DNA from: Brachybacterium massiliense
Lineage (GTDB): Bacteria > Actinomycetota > Actinomycetes > Actinomycetales > Dermabacteraceae
Length of the DNA: 64,000 bases
Direction: 5' to 3'
Assembly (NCBI RefSeq): GCF_900184245.1
Contig: NZ_FXXB01000004.1
Coordinates: 124,001-188,000, forward strand
Below are positions 20,506-29,378 of the stretch, one piece after another; position 1 is the stretch's first letter, and every line of letters starts with the position of its first letter. The position numbers were made by a program, and so were the translations under genes. Under the pieces are notes generated by a model that worked only from the letters and a program-made list of their open reading frames with translations, searched no databases and was not told the DNA's origin.

Positions 20506-23016
20506 TCAGTCTGCGTCGGCCAGAGCGGCGGCCGGTGCGGTCCGTGCGGCCGCCCTGCCGGGCAGCACCGAGGCGAGAGCGCCGGAGAGGATCGCGAGCA
20601 CCAGCACGAGCCCCAGCTGCCCCCACGGGATGGTGATCGAGACCGGGAAGGTCGAGCCCAGCAGCGCGTTGATGCCCAGCACGCCGTACATGCTCCCCAG
20701 CAGGAGCCCGAGCACCGCTCCGACGAGGGCGAGCAGCACACCCTCCCAGCCGAGCATCGCGCGCATCTGCCGTCGCGTGGTGCCCAGCGCACGCAGCAGC
20801 GCGTTCTCCCCGGTGCGCTCGACGACGCCGAGGCTGAGCGTGTTGGCCACACCGACCAGCGCGACCAGCACCGCGACCGCCAGGAGCGCGACCGTGATGC
20901 CCAGCAGCACATTCAGGACCTGGGTATAGGACTCCCGTTCAGCGCCGCCGGCGACCGCCGAGGCCTCGGACCAGCCGCTGCCTCCGGTGAGCTCGTCCAC
21001 CGAGCTCATCAGCTCGAAGGCGTCCACGCCTGCACGAGCGGGGCTGCCCGGATCCGCGAAGTCGGCCAGCACCACCGGAGAGACCGCATCGCCGAGCAGC
21101 TGCTCGAGGGTGGCCGGGGTGACCAGGGACATCTGCAGGTTCGCATCGACCTGCACCCGCAGCTCATGGGACCGACCGTCGTCCCCGGAGATCTCGAGCA
21201 CCTGCCCGTCCTGCACCCCGAAGCGCTCGGCGCGCTCCTGACCCAGCAGCACCGTGCCGTCGCGCAGCTCCTCGGCCATCAGGGGCCGGTGGGAGGTCTC
21301 CCGCAGCGCCTCGGGCGTGGCGGAGTACAGGGTCATCGGCTCCTCAGCACCTACCTCGATGTCTCCCCGGGCGGAGGCATGGGCGGTGTCCATGCCCTCG
21401 AGGGCGGCGATCTGTGAGGGGGCGTCCTCGGGCATCTCCTCGGCGCTGACGATCAGATCGATGGGACGGCGGGAGTCGACCTCGGAGGTCAGGGTGGCCT
21501 CGGCGGTACGGGCGCCGACGGCCATCATCGTCATCAGCGTGGTGCCGATGAGCAGCGCGGCGATCGTCGCGGCGCTGCGCCGCGGGTTGCGGGCCACGTT
21601 GGCGCCGGCGATCCGGGCGGGCAGCCCGCCCAGACGGCCGACGGCGCGTGCCACCAGCGCGGACAGGGGTCGGGTGAGCACGACCAGCGTCAGCAGCACG
21701 CCGGTGAAGGAGACCACCCCGCCGATCATCGCGGCGAGGATCCCCGGCGCGACGCTCCCGGCGAGGGACAGCAGGGTGCCCGCCCCGAGCGCGATGATCC
21801 CCAGCACCACCGCCGCCAGGCCCAGTACACCCTGCACCCCGAGACCGCGATGGGTCGCCGGAGGCGCCGGGCGCAGCGCCTGCAGCGGGGCCACACGGGT
21901 GGCCGCACGCATCGGAGCCAGGCTCGCCAGCAGCGTGATCAGCACCCCCGCGACCACGGGCAGCAGCACCGACAGCACCGAGACGGGCACCGGTGCCAGC
22001 CCGTCGAGCCAGCCGAGCGCGGCGGCCCCGGCGAGGGCGGCCTGCGCCAGCAGGTGCCCGCCGAGCATGCCCGCCACGGCGCCGAGCAGTCCCACCGTCA
22101 GCGACTCGCGCAGCACCGTGCCCCGCACCTGGGCGCGAGTCGCGCCGAGGGTGCGCAGCAGGGCGAGGGCGCGGGTGCGCTGGGCGAGGGTGACCGCGAA
22201 GGTGTTGGCGATGACCACGGCGCTGGTGAACAGTGCGATGACCACGAACACGGCGAGCATCATCCCCAGCGCCCCGAAGCCCCGCAGATACGTCTCGGCT
22301 GCCTCGTCCTCGGCCTCGTCGACGGTACGCACGCTCAGCCCGTCGGTGTCGGCCGCCTCCGCGACCTCCGCCGGATCGGTCCCGGCCGGCACCGTGGCGA
22401 GCCAGGTCTCGGTGATCGTCCCGGCGGTCGGGCCGAGCAGGGCCTCGGCGTTCGACTCCGAGATCACGGCGCGCGGCGTGCTGCCGAAGGCGGCTCCGGA
22501 CGGCGCCGGGGCGATGCCGACGACGGTGAAGCTCTGCTCCTGGCCCGTGGCCGTGCTGTCCTTCGGCAACGTGACGGTGTCCCCGAGGGAGACCTCGAGG
22601 GTCGAGGCGGCGTTCTCGTCGAGCACGATCTCGGTGTCTTCCGCGGCCGGGACGCCCTCGAGCAGGTGCTCGGCGGTGTCCTGGCCCGGAGGCGCCATCG
22701 TGGCCTGCAGGAAGGAGCTGGTCCCCTCACCCTCGAGAGGGAGGTAATGGTTCAGCAGGGGCCAGACGGCCTCGGCGCCCGCGACCTCCGGCGCCGCAAG
22801 CGGCTGCACGCTCGCCCAGTCGTCGTCGGTCAGCTCTCGGGTGATCTCGAGATCGGCGCCGTCGAACTGTTGCGCGGCCTCGGCGCGCAGGGAATCCTGC
22901 ATCAGGCTCCCCGCCACGACCATCACGGCGACGAAGGCGCAGGACAGCGCGATGGTCAGCACGGCTGCGAGGTGCCGGCGCAGCGGGGTGAGCTTCACGG
23001 TGGTGCGGCGTGCCAT
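20506..23016 (-). CDS. ABC transporter permease, FtsX/MacB type
   Basis: An 836-residue protein with the two-module FtsX layout: an N-terminal membrane segment (about 15-38), a large extracytoplasmic domain (to about 250), three helices, a central hydrophobic pair, another helix near residue 480, a second external domain (about 510-700), and three C-terminal helices. Such permeases act as mechanotransmission devices or lipid/peptide exporters with a LolD/MacB-type ATPase. The ATPase gene lies directly upstream and shares one base. The substrate is unknown. Confidence 0.9.
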   Translation of the reverse strand: MARRTTVKLTPLRRHLAAVLTIALSCAFVAVMVVAGSLMQDSLRAEAAQQFDGADLEITRELTDDDWASVQPLAAPEVAGAEAVWPLLNHYLPLEGEGTSSFLQATMAPPGQDTAEHLLEGVPAAEDTEIVLDENAASTLEVSLGDTVTLPKDSTATGQEQSFTVVGIAPAPSGAAFGSTPRAVISESNAEALLGPTAGTITETWLATVPAGTDPAEVAEAADTDGLSVRTVDEAEDEAAETYLRGFGALGMMLAVFVVIALFTSAVVIANTFAVTLAQRTRALALLRTLGATRAQVRGTVLRESLTVGLLGAVAGMLGGHLLAQAALAGAAALGWLDGLAPVPVSVLSVLLPVVAGVLITLLASLAPMRAATRVAPLQALRPAPPATHRGLGVQGVLGLAAVVLGIIALGAGTLLSLAGSVAPGILAAMIGGVVSFTGVLLTLVVLTRPLSALVARAVGRLGGLPARIAGANVARNPRRSAATIAALLIGTTLMTMMAVGARTAEATLTSEVDSRRPIDLIVSAEEMPEDAPSQIAALEGMDTAHASARGDIEVGAEEPMTLYSATPEALRETSHRPLMAEELRDGTVLLGQERAERFGVQDGQVLEISGDDGRSHELRVQVDANLQMSLVTPATLEQLLGDAVSPVVLADFADPGSPARAGVDAFELMSSVDELTGGSGWSEASAVAGGAERESYTQVLNVLLGITVALLAVAVLVALVGVANTLSLGVVERTGENALLRALGTTRRQMRAMLGWEGVLLALVGAVLGLLLGSMYGVLGINALLGSTFPVSITIPWGQLGLVLVLAILSGALASVLPGRAAARTAPAAALADAD

Positions 23017-23735
23017 CAGCGCTGCCCCCGCAGGTCCTCGTCGCTGCTGATCCGACCGTCGGCCAGGGTGAGGACGCGGTCGGCTCGCTCGGCGGCGTCG
23101 CGCTCATGGGTGACCATGACGACGCTCTGCCCGAGCTCGTCGACCGAGAGCCGCAGGAAGTCCAGCACCTCCTCGGTGGTGCGGGAGTCGAGGTTCCCGG
23201 TGGGCTCGTCCGCGAAGACCACGGCGGGCGAGGTCACCAGCGCGCGGGCGATCGCGACGCGCTGCACCTGCCCGCCGGACAGCTGCGAGGGGAGGTGCGT
23301 GAGCCGGTCGGAGATCCCGAAGGCGGAGGTGAGGGTCTCCAGCCAGGCACGGTCCGGGCGCTTCCCGGCCAGCTCGAGGGGGAGCAGGATGTTCTGCTCG
23401 GCGGTCAGCATCGGCAGCAGGTTGAAGGACTGGAACACGAAGCCGATCCGCTCGCGACGCAGGCGAGTCAGTGCATCGTCGCCCAGCGCCGTGATCTCGG
23501 TGCCGTCCAGCTGGATGGTTCCGCGGTCGACCTCGTCGAGACCGGCCAGGACGTGCAGCAGGGTGGATTTGCCCGAGCCCGAGGGGCCCATGATCGCGGT
23601 GAACTCGCCGCGGCGGATGTCCACGTCCACGGCATCCAGCGCCGTGACAGCGCCGGCGCCGGTGCCATAGAGGCGACTCACCCCGCGCGCGATGATCGCG
23701 GGGGACTCCGCAGGGAGGGCGGGCGAGGCGGTCAT
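23016..23735 (-). CDS. ABC transporter ATP-binding protein, LolD/MacB type
   Basis: A 239-residue ATPase with Walker A G-P-S-G-S-G-K-S-T (about 51-59), signature L-S-G-G-Q-V-Q-R-V-A (about 150-159), Walker B V-V-F-A-D-E-P-T-G-N-L-D and the H-loop T-H-E. The motif pattern is that of ATPases that pair with FtsX-type permeases. It is one transcription unit with the permease downstream. The two-component genes upstream may control it. Confidence 0.93.
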   Translation of the reverse strand: MTASPALPAESPAIIARGVSRLYGTGAGAVTALDAVDVDIRRGEFTAIMGPSGSGKSTLLHVLAGLDEVDRGTIQLDGTEITALGDDALTRLRRERIGFVFQSFNLLPMLTAEQNILLPLELAGKRPDRAWLETLTSAFGISDRLTHLPSQLSGGQVQRVAIARALVTSPAVVFADEPTGNLDSRTTEEVLDFLRLSVDELGQSVVMVTHERDAAERADRVLTLADGRISSDEDLRGQR

Positions 23736-23885
23736 CAGGTTCCTTCGAACGAGGGTTAGCGGTCATCGTCTATCCTGTGAGATCCGCCCTCACGGAGTCG
23801 TCCACCCGTGGTCGCGGCCCGGGCCCTGATGCTCAGACCATGACGACGGCGGGGTCATACCGTGGTCTGATCCGCCAGGGTCAGC
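23736..23885. promoter_or_regulatory. intergenic region upstream of the ABC transporter genes
   Basis: About 150 bases between the ABC ATPase start and the end of the response-regulator gene. It contains no supported gene; it presumably holds the transporter promoter. A GACCATGACGACGGCGGGGTC stretch with partial symmetry to the nearby ATACCGTGGTCTGATC was seen but is not a clear repeat. Confidence 0.3.
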
Positions 23886-24575
23886 TCACTCCGCGCCCGG
23901 GGAGACCAGTCCGGTCTCGAAGGCGATGATCACGGCCTGCACCCGGTCGCGGGCGCCGAGCTTCGCGAGCACGCGGCCCACATGCGTCTTCACCGTCGCC
24001 TCGGCGACGAACAGCTCCGCGCCGATCTCCCGGTTGGAGTGCCCGCGACCCATCAGGGTGAGCACCTCGAGCTCTCGCTCGGTGAGAGGGGACAGCACCG
24101 AGGTGTCCTTCTCCTCGGGCTCCGGCGCCCGCACCACCCGCTCGAGCAGACGCCGGGTGGCCGAGGGCGCGATCACGGCGTCACCGCGGTGCACGGTGCG
24201 GATCGCGCCCAGCAGGTCCTCGGGCTGGGCGTCCTTGAGCAGGAAGCCGCTGGCGCCCGCACGGATCGCGGCGACCACGTACTCGTCCAGATCGAAGGTG
24301 GTCAGCACGATGATCTTCGGGGCCCGGTCCACGGGCACCTGGTCGAGGATCTCGGCAGTGGCCTCGATGCCGTCCTTGCGGGGCATGCGCACGTCCATCA
24401 GCACCACGTCCACGGTGCGGGCGCGCAACTCGTCCACGGCGGCCTGGCCGTCGGAGGCCTGGACGATGACCTCCATGTCGTCCTGGGAGTCGATCACCAT
24501 CGCGAAACCGGCGCGCACCAGCGGCTGATCGTCGACCAGGGCGATGCGCAGCGGGCGGTCCGGCTGAGCGTTCAT
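23886..24575 (-). CDS. NarL/LuxR-family response regulator
   Basis: A 229-residue regulator. Receiver domain residues 9-125 with acidic D15-D16, phospho-acceptor D in V-V-L-M-D-V-R-M-P (about 59) and lysine in F-L-L-K-D. The LuxR-type HTH (about 160-225) shows L-T-E-R-E-L-E-V-L and H-V-G-R-V-L-A-K-L. The ATG at 24575 overlaps the stop of the kinase gene upstream (ATGA). Its likely target is the adjacent ABC transporter, which is inference from position. Confidence 0.93.
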   Translation of the reverse strand: MNAQPDRPLRIALVDDQPLVRAGFAMVIDSQDDMEVIVQASDGQAAVDELRARTVDVVLMDVRMPRKDGIEATAEILDQVPVDRAPKIIVLTTFDLDEYVVAAIRAGASGFLLKDAQPEDLLGAIRTVHRGDAVIAPSATRRLLERVVRAPEPEEKDTSVLSPLTERELEVLTLMGRGHSNREIGAELFVAEATVKTHVGRVLAKLGARDRVQAVIIAFETGLVSPGAE

Positions 24576-25873
24576 CGGGTCTCTCCTCGGAGGTGATGAG
24601 CAGGGGAGGGTGGATGCGCGGAGCGGTCCACCTGCGGTGCGAGAGTACCGGTCAGCGGCACGGAGGCGCGCACCCGGAAGCCGCGGGAGGGGAGCGGGCC
24701 GGCCTGCAGCGTGCCCCCGAACACGGCCATCCTCTCCCGCATTCCGGTCAGGCCGTGGCCCTGCCCGTCGGAGGCGGGATCGGTGCCCTGGCCGTCGTCG
24801 AGCACCTCGATCAGCAGCTGCTGGGGGTCGCGGCGGATCCGCACCGCGGCGCTGCTGCCGGGCCCGGCGTGCTTGAGCACGTTGGTCAGCGCCTCCTGCA
24901 CCAGGCGGAAGACGGACAGCCCCAGTGCCTGGGGGAGGTCCTCGAGGGAGTCGTCCATCTCGAGGTCGACGGCCAGGCCCGCGGCATGCACTCGCTTTAC
25001 CAGCTCGGGCAGCATCTCCGGGCCGGGCTGGGGGCCGAAGCTGGTCTCGTCCTCCTGCCGCAGCACGCCCAGCAGGGAGCGCATGTCCGCGAGCGCCGCC
25101 CGGCCGGTCTCGCCGATGGTGCCGAGCACCTCGGCGGCCTTCTCGGGCTTCTGGGAGGCGACGAAGCGGCCGCCGTCGGCCTGCGCGATGATCACGGAGA
25201 GGGAGTGGGCGACCACGTCGTGCATCTCGCGGGCGATGCGGGCGCGCTCGTCGGCGACGGCGAGGGCGGTGCGCTGCTCGCGCTCGCGCACCGCCTGCTC
25301 CGCCCGCTCGCGGGTGAGGGCGAGCTGACGCATTCGGGCCCGCTGAAGATTCGCCAGCGCCCACACCGCCACGATGGTGATGGTCCCGACGACGGTCAGT
25401 CCCACGAAGCTGGCCAGCGCCTCGAGCGCTCCTCCGTACTCCGAGCGCAGCGACTGCACGGACCAGTAGGCCGCCTGGACGAGCACGCCGAGCATCCCTG
25501 CTGCGATGCCGATCCCGTGCACCAGCGGGCGGCCGTAGGCGACCGCGCAGAACATCGCGTAGAAGGTCATCGCATCGCCGAGCACCACCGGGACGTTCAC
25601 CAGCACGTGCAGCACGGCGATCGCGCCGATGACGATCACCCCGGGCAGCGGCCGGATCCGGCACAGCGCCCCGGCGGCGACCATCGGCACGCTGAACAGC
25701 GTCCACCAGCCGTAGGACCTGGTGGTGAGGGCGAACAGCAGCACCATCACGGCGGCGCCGCCGAAGACGATCAGGTCGACCTTCCCGGGATTCTCGATCA
25801 CCCAGCGGAACGGGTCGCTGAGGCGGACGCGCCTGCGGGGCGCGTCCGGGCTCTGCACGGGTCCGTCGGTCAT
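24572..25873 (-). CDS. sensor histidine kinase, NarX/DesK type
   Basis: A 433-residue kinase with five or six membrane segments in residues 30-185, then HisKA_3 dimerisation/phospho-acceptor helix with His in A-R-E-M-H-D-V-V-A-H-S-L (about 219) and a short HATPase domain (Q-E-A-L-T-N-V-L-K-H-A; G-H-G-L-T-G-M-R-E-R). No long external loop is present, so it probably senses the membrane itself. It forms an operon with the NarL regulator. Confidence 0.92.
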   Translation of the reverse strand: MTDGPVQSPDAPRRRVRLSDPFRWVIENPGKVDLIVFGGAAVMVLLFALTTRSYGWWTLFSVPMVAAGALCRIRPLPGVIVIGAIAVLHVLVNVPVVLGDAMTFYAMFCAVAYGRPLVHGIGIAAGMLGVLVQAAYWSVQSLRSEYGGALEALASFVGLTVVGTITIVAVWALANLQRARMRQLALTRERAEQAVREREQRTALAVADERARIAREMHDVVAHSLSVIIAQADGGRFVASQKPEKAAEVLGTIGETGRAALADMRSLLGVLRQEDETSFGPQPGPEMLPELVKRVHAAGLAVDLEMDDSLEDLPQALGLSVFRLVQEALTNVLKHAGPGSSAAVRIRRDPQQLLIEVLDDGQGTDPASDGQGHGLTGMRERMAVFGGTLQAGPLPSRGFRVRASVPLTGTLAPQVDRSAHPPSPAHHLRGETR

Positions 25874-25934
25874 GGCCTCGAGAGTACGGCGGCTGCATCG
25901 CGCGGCGCGTCAGACCGCGGTCGGATTGCGCGGA

Positions 25935-26681
25935 TCACAGCAGGGTCTGCGGCGGCTCGAGCAGCTCCGGGCCGTCGTTGCCCACCTTCCCCACCGCCGG
26001 ATCCACCTCGCGCACCGAGAGGGTCGCGTCGTCCAGCAGGTGGGAGTCCTCGAGGATCCACTCCTGAGCCGCGTGGCGATCATCCATCGCGGTGTCGAGC
26101 CAGCTGTCGATCTCGCTGCGCGGCAGCATCACCGGGGTGCGGTCGTGGATCCTCGCCAGCTCGCCGCTCGCCTCCCGGGTGATGATCGTGGCGCTGAGGA
26201 GGAAGGCGCCGTCCTCGCTGGCCGCCGGCCCCTCATGCCCGCCCGGGCCCCGCCACCACGACACCAGCGCCGCCATCAGCAGCGGGGAGCCGTCGGCGGA
26301 GGAGATGAAGTACGGCTGCTTGCGCCCGCCCTTCGCATCGCGCACCCACTCGTAGTATCCGTCCATCGGCACCAGCGCTCGATATCGGCCCAGGCTCCCG
26401 CGGAAGCTCGGCTTCTGCCCGAGCGTCTCCCGGCGCGCGTTGAAGGTGCGCGAGGAGAAGGCGGCGTCCTTCGCGAACGGAGGCAGCAGCCCCCAGCGGG
26501 CGATGCGCAGGGCGCGCAGCACCTCGCCGGTCTCCTTGTCGATCGATTCGGTGACCACGTGGATCGGTGCCGTGGGCGGGATGTTCCATCGGGCGCGCAG
26601 CCGGGGGTCACTGAGGTCGACGGCGTCGAGATCGTCGATCAGCGGCTCGATCTCCTGGTAGAACGCGAAGCGCCCGCACAT
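25935..26681 (-). CDS. SRAP domain protein (HMCES/YedK family)
   Basis: A 248-residue protein starting M-C-G-R-F, the invariant N-terminus in which Cys2 bonds covalently to abasic sites in single-stranded DNA after Met removal. The W-N-I-P-P-T motif (about 32-37), M-D-G-Y-Y-E-W (about 105-111) and R-I-H-D-R-T-P-V-M (about 178-186) complete the active site. The family shields and repairs abasic sites at replication forks. It is adjacent to the BrkB-type gene. Confidence 0.94.
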   Translation of the reverse strand: MCGRFAFYQEIEPLIDDLDAVDLSDPRLRARWNIPPTAPIHVVTESIDKETGEVLRALRIARWGLLPPFAKDAAFSSRTFNARRETLGQKPSFRGSLGRYRALVPMDGYYEWVRDAKGGRKQPYFISSADGSPLLMAALVSWWRGPGGHEGPAASEDGAFLLSATIITREASGELARIHDRTPVMLPRSEIDSWLDTAMDDRHAAQEWILEDSHLLDDATLSVREVDPAVGKVGNDGPELLEPPQTLL

Positions 26682-26682
26682 C

Positions 26683-27837
26683 TCAGGAGTCCTTCGACGG
26701 TGCCTCGGCCTCGTCCGGGTCGACGGAGGGCACCCCGTGGCGGGGCGTGAGCCGGGCGCTCTCGCCCGTGTAGGCCTCGGAATCGTGGTGGAGGTTCTGG
26801 AGGCGGATGTCTCGCCCCTCGTCCACGATCTTCTCGTGCTTGGCCTCGGCCTTCTCCGCGGCGGAGGTGTCGCGCATCGGCAGGGTCAGGGACTCCTCGG
26901 CGGGTTTGCCCGAGGCGAGCTCGCGGGCCCGCTGGTACTCGGCGTCCACCTCCGCGCCCATGATGATCACGATGTTCATCACCCACAGGGCGAACAGCAC
27001 CGCCATGATGCCGCCGATCGCGCCGTAGCTCGAGTACCCGGCGACGGTGCCCATGTAGATCGACAGCGCCACCGCTGCCACGCCGATCCCCAGGATCGCG
27101 AAGACCCCGCCGGGGGAGATGAAGCGGAAGGGCTTGTCGACGTTGGGCGCACCCCAGTACAGCAACGAGATCAGCGCGAAGGCGATCACCAGGATCACCG
27201 GCCACTTCACCCAAGCCCAGATCGGCAGGAAGGAGCTCATCAGGAACTCCAGCACGCCCTCGGCGCCGATGGTCGAGGCGATCGGTCCCAGCAGGCTCTC
27301 CACGATCGTCTCGTTCAGCAGCATCGAGACCATGACCAGCAGGATGCCCAGGATCATCGCGACGGTCAGCGCGAGCATCGTCGCGTTCATCCGCACCGGT
27401 CCGCGCCCCTCGGGCACCTCGTAGATGTGGTTGGCGACCCGGCCGTAGGCCTTGATATATGCGGAGGCGGACCACAGGGCGGTGGCGATACCGATGATCA
27501 GTGCGACCGTCCCGCCGGCCGCCGAGCCCATCAGGGAGTCGATCGTCGACTTGACCGCGTCGCCCGCGCCCAGCTCGGAACCGCTGGCGGCGGATTCGAT
27601 CGCCTCGGTGATCAGCTGCGCGATCTCGTCCTTGAGGTCCGACAGCAGCAACGTCGCCAGAGAGAACAGGGCCAGGAGGGTGGGGGCGATCGAGAGCACC
27701 ATGAAGTAGGTCAGCTTCGCCGCCTGATCGGTGCCACCATCCCGCAGGAACTCCGTGAGGACCCGCTTGGCCATGTACTTCAGCGTGGTGCCCGACATCG
27801 AAGGGGCGTCGTCGTCCTTGCTGCGGGGCTCGGCCAT
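26683..27837 (-). CDS. YihY/BrkB family membrane protein
   Basis: A 384-residue protein with six hydrophobic segments between residues 45 and 315 and the family pattern A-A-K-L-T-Y-F-M-V-L-S-I-A-P-T near the first helix. N- and C-terminal tails are charged and soluble. The family was once mis-named ribonuclease BN; its transport role is not established. One base separates it from the SRAP gene. Confidence 0.9.
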   Translation of the reverse strand: MAEPRSKDDDAPSMSGTTLKYMAKRVLTEFLRDGGTDQAAKLTYFMVLSIAPTLLALFSLATLLLSDLKDEIAQLITEAIESAASGSELGAGDAVKSTIDSLMGSAAGGTVALIIGIATALWSASAYIKAYGRVANHIYEVPEGRGPVRMNATMLALTVAMILGILLVMVSMLLNETIVESLLGPIASTIGAEGVLEFLMSSFLPIWAWVKWPVILVIAFALISLLYWGAPNVDKPFRFISPGGVFAILGIGVAAVALSIYMGTVAGYSSYGAIGGIMAVLFALWVMNIVIIMGAEVDAEYQRARELASGKPAEESLTLPMRDTSAAEKAEAKHEKIVDEGRDIRLQNLHHDSEAYTGESARLTPRHGVPSVDPDEAEAPSKDS

Positions 27838-27906
27838 GGGAAGGGCTCCTGGGGTCGGTGCGGCTCACTGACAGCTGTCATCCTGCCATGAACAGGACCG
27901 GGGAGA

Positions 27907-27918
27907 GTTGTCCACAAT
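27907..27918 (+). promoter_or_regulatory. DnaA-box-like 12-mer upstream of cpaF
   Basis: GTTGTCCACAAT is identical to the 12-mer at 14641 upstream of the CpaB/CpaE-like genes. It sits about 120 bases before the cpaF start in a 200-base gap between divergent genes that otherwise holds no gene. Confidence 0.4.
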
Positions 27919-28035
27919 CGCTGGGAGGCGGAGGCGCTGAGGGCCGTTCCCCCTTAGAGTGGCGGAGGCGCGGAGGGTGCGCCACCTCACAGAGGGGGAA
28001 GGGCTACCGGCCGGTCAGGTCCGGGAGGGGAATCG

Positions 28036-28854
28036 ATGGACACCGCCACCATCATCGAGAGCGAGTCGCGGGAGCTGATCCGCCGCCGCGGGCTGGACGT
28101 GCACGCGGACCAGCTGGAGCCTCTCATCCGCGAGGTCGTGGCCGATTATGAACGGCGCTCCACCTCCGGTGAGGTGCCGGTGATGCGCGATGACGACGAC
28201 ACCCTGGTCGCCGAGATAGCCGCCCGGATCGGTGGCTTCGGTCCGCTGCAGGAGATGCTCGACGATCCGGGCATCGAGGAGATCTGGCTGAACTCGCCCT
28301 CGCAGGTGTTCGTCGCACGTAATGGCCGCAGCGAGCTGACCACCGTCGTCCTCAGCGATGTCGAGGTCCGCGGGATTGTCGAGCGGATGCTGGTCAGCAG
28401 CGGCCGACGGCTCGACATGAGCACCCCGTTCGTCGACGCCCTACTCCCGGACGGCTCGCGCCTGCACGTGGTGATCCCCAGCGTCACCCGTGCGCATTGG
28501 GCGATCAATATCCGCAAGTTCGTCGCCCGAGCCCATGACATGCAGGGCCTCGTCGCGCTCGGCTCGCTGCCCCAGCAGGCGGCGGACTTCCTCGACGCCG
28601 CGATCGCCTCCGGCCTCAATGTGATCGCATCCGGGGCGACCGGCGCGGGAAAGACAACCTTTTTGCGCTGTCTGGCGCAGTCCGTGGGGGCGCGGGAGCG
28701 CGTGGTCACGATCGAGGAGGTGTTCGAGCTCAACCTCGCCCTGCGCGATGTGGTCGCGATGCAGACCCGTCAGGCGAACCTCGAGGGCACGGGGGAGATC
28801 TCGATGCGCCGGCTGGTGAACACCAGTGCTCGCGAACGCTACGTAGCCGCTTGA
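28036..28854 (+). pseudogene. CpaF/TadA-type pilus ATPase, cut short by prophage insertion
   Basis: The reading frame begins well (GGGAGG before the ATG) and has the normal N-terminal domain, Walker A G-A-T-G-A-G-K-T-T (200-208) and V-V-T-I-E-E-V-F-E-L (about 223-232). Homology continues through E-G-T-G-E-I-S-M-R-R-L-V (250-261), then stops; family members read K-E-A-L-R-M-R-P next and run on for about 140 residues with the Walker B (Asp/Glu) and His boxes. Here 11 unrelated residues and a TGA follow, and phage genes begin. The product should be an inactive hexameric secretion ATPase. Whether the remainder survives beyond the right end cannot be seen. Confidence 0.85.
28796..28835. other. predicted attL region of the prophage within cpaF
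   Basis: Homology to CpaF ends at about 28816-28820 (codons for L-V followed by AA). The crossover core should lie just left of this point, within the conserved codons for G-E-I-S-M-R-R-L-V. The exact core needs the right-hand junction, which is outside the window. Confidence 0.55.
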
Positions 28855-28918
28855 GTCCGTGGGTGCCTGATCCGCTAGCGCAGGCTCGATCATCGCCCTC
28901 GCTGGCTATGCTCAGATT

Positions 28919-29332
28919 ATGACTTCCTCGTCGCTCCCCGTCCGCTGGCTGGCTGCCGGTGCCGCGCTGCTCGTCCTCGCGGGGTGCGCAGCTGATCCGG
29001 AGCCGACCGCTACTGCGCCCGAGCCGGTGGAGACCACCGCCGCGGCGGTGACGCTCGAGGGGGCAACGGGGACGCTCGAGCTGACAGGCGACCCAGATGC
29101 CGACATCGCTGCGGTTGCTGGCGACGACTTCCCCAGGGAGTGGGCTCGGGATGCAGCCTGCGACCCGCCAGACGACGAAGACGATGAAGCGCTGGGAGTG
29201 ATCTGGCGGAGCCAGCTCCGATCCCTGACGAGGCGGGTCTCCGACTGGGATGCTGGCAAGGACGCGATCCGGATCACCGTGCACTATGCCTGCCCCGAGC
29301 ACTACGACGCCGTGGATGACGCGCTCAGGTGA
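28919..29332 (+). CDS. phage-encoded lipoprotein
   Basis: A 137-residue protein with a signal peptide (R-W-L-A-A-G-A-A-L-L-V-L) and lipobox L-A-G-C at residue 23, then a Pro/Thr/Glu-rich spacer and a small acidic domain with two further cysteines (about C81 and C125) that could form a disulfide. It is the first gene inside the prophage. No ribosome site is visible and a TATGCT hexamer lies about 12 bases before the ATG, so the message may be leaderless. Surface lipoproteins at prophage ends often alter the lysogen (superinfection exclusion); that role is only inference. Confidence 0.8.
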   Translation: MTSSSLPVRWLAAGAALLVLAGCAADPEPTATAPEPVETTAAAVTLEGATGTLELTGDPDADIAAVAGDDFPREWARDAACDPPDDEDDEALGVIWRSQLRSLTRRVSDWDAGKDAIRITVHYACPEHYDAVDDALR

Positions 29333-29378
29333 CGTGCGCTCGTCTTGTTCGTCTGACCTGCACGACAGACTCGAGCAC

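Noticed and set aside
28700-29000. tRNA gene at the attachment site
   Set aside because: No cloverleaf or GTTCRA-type motif found; the insertion is in the cpaF coding sequence.
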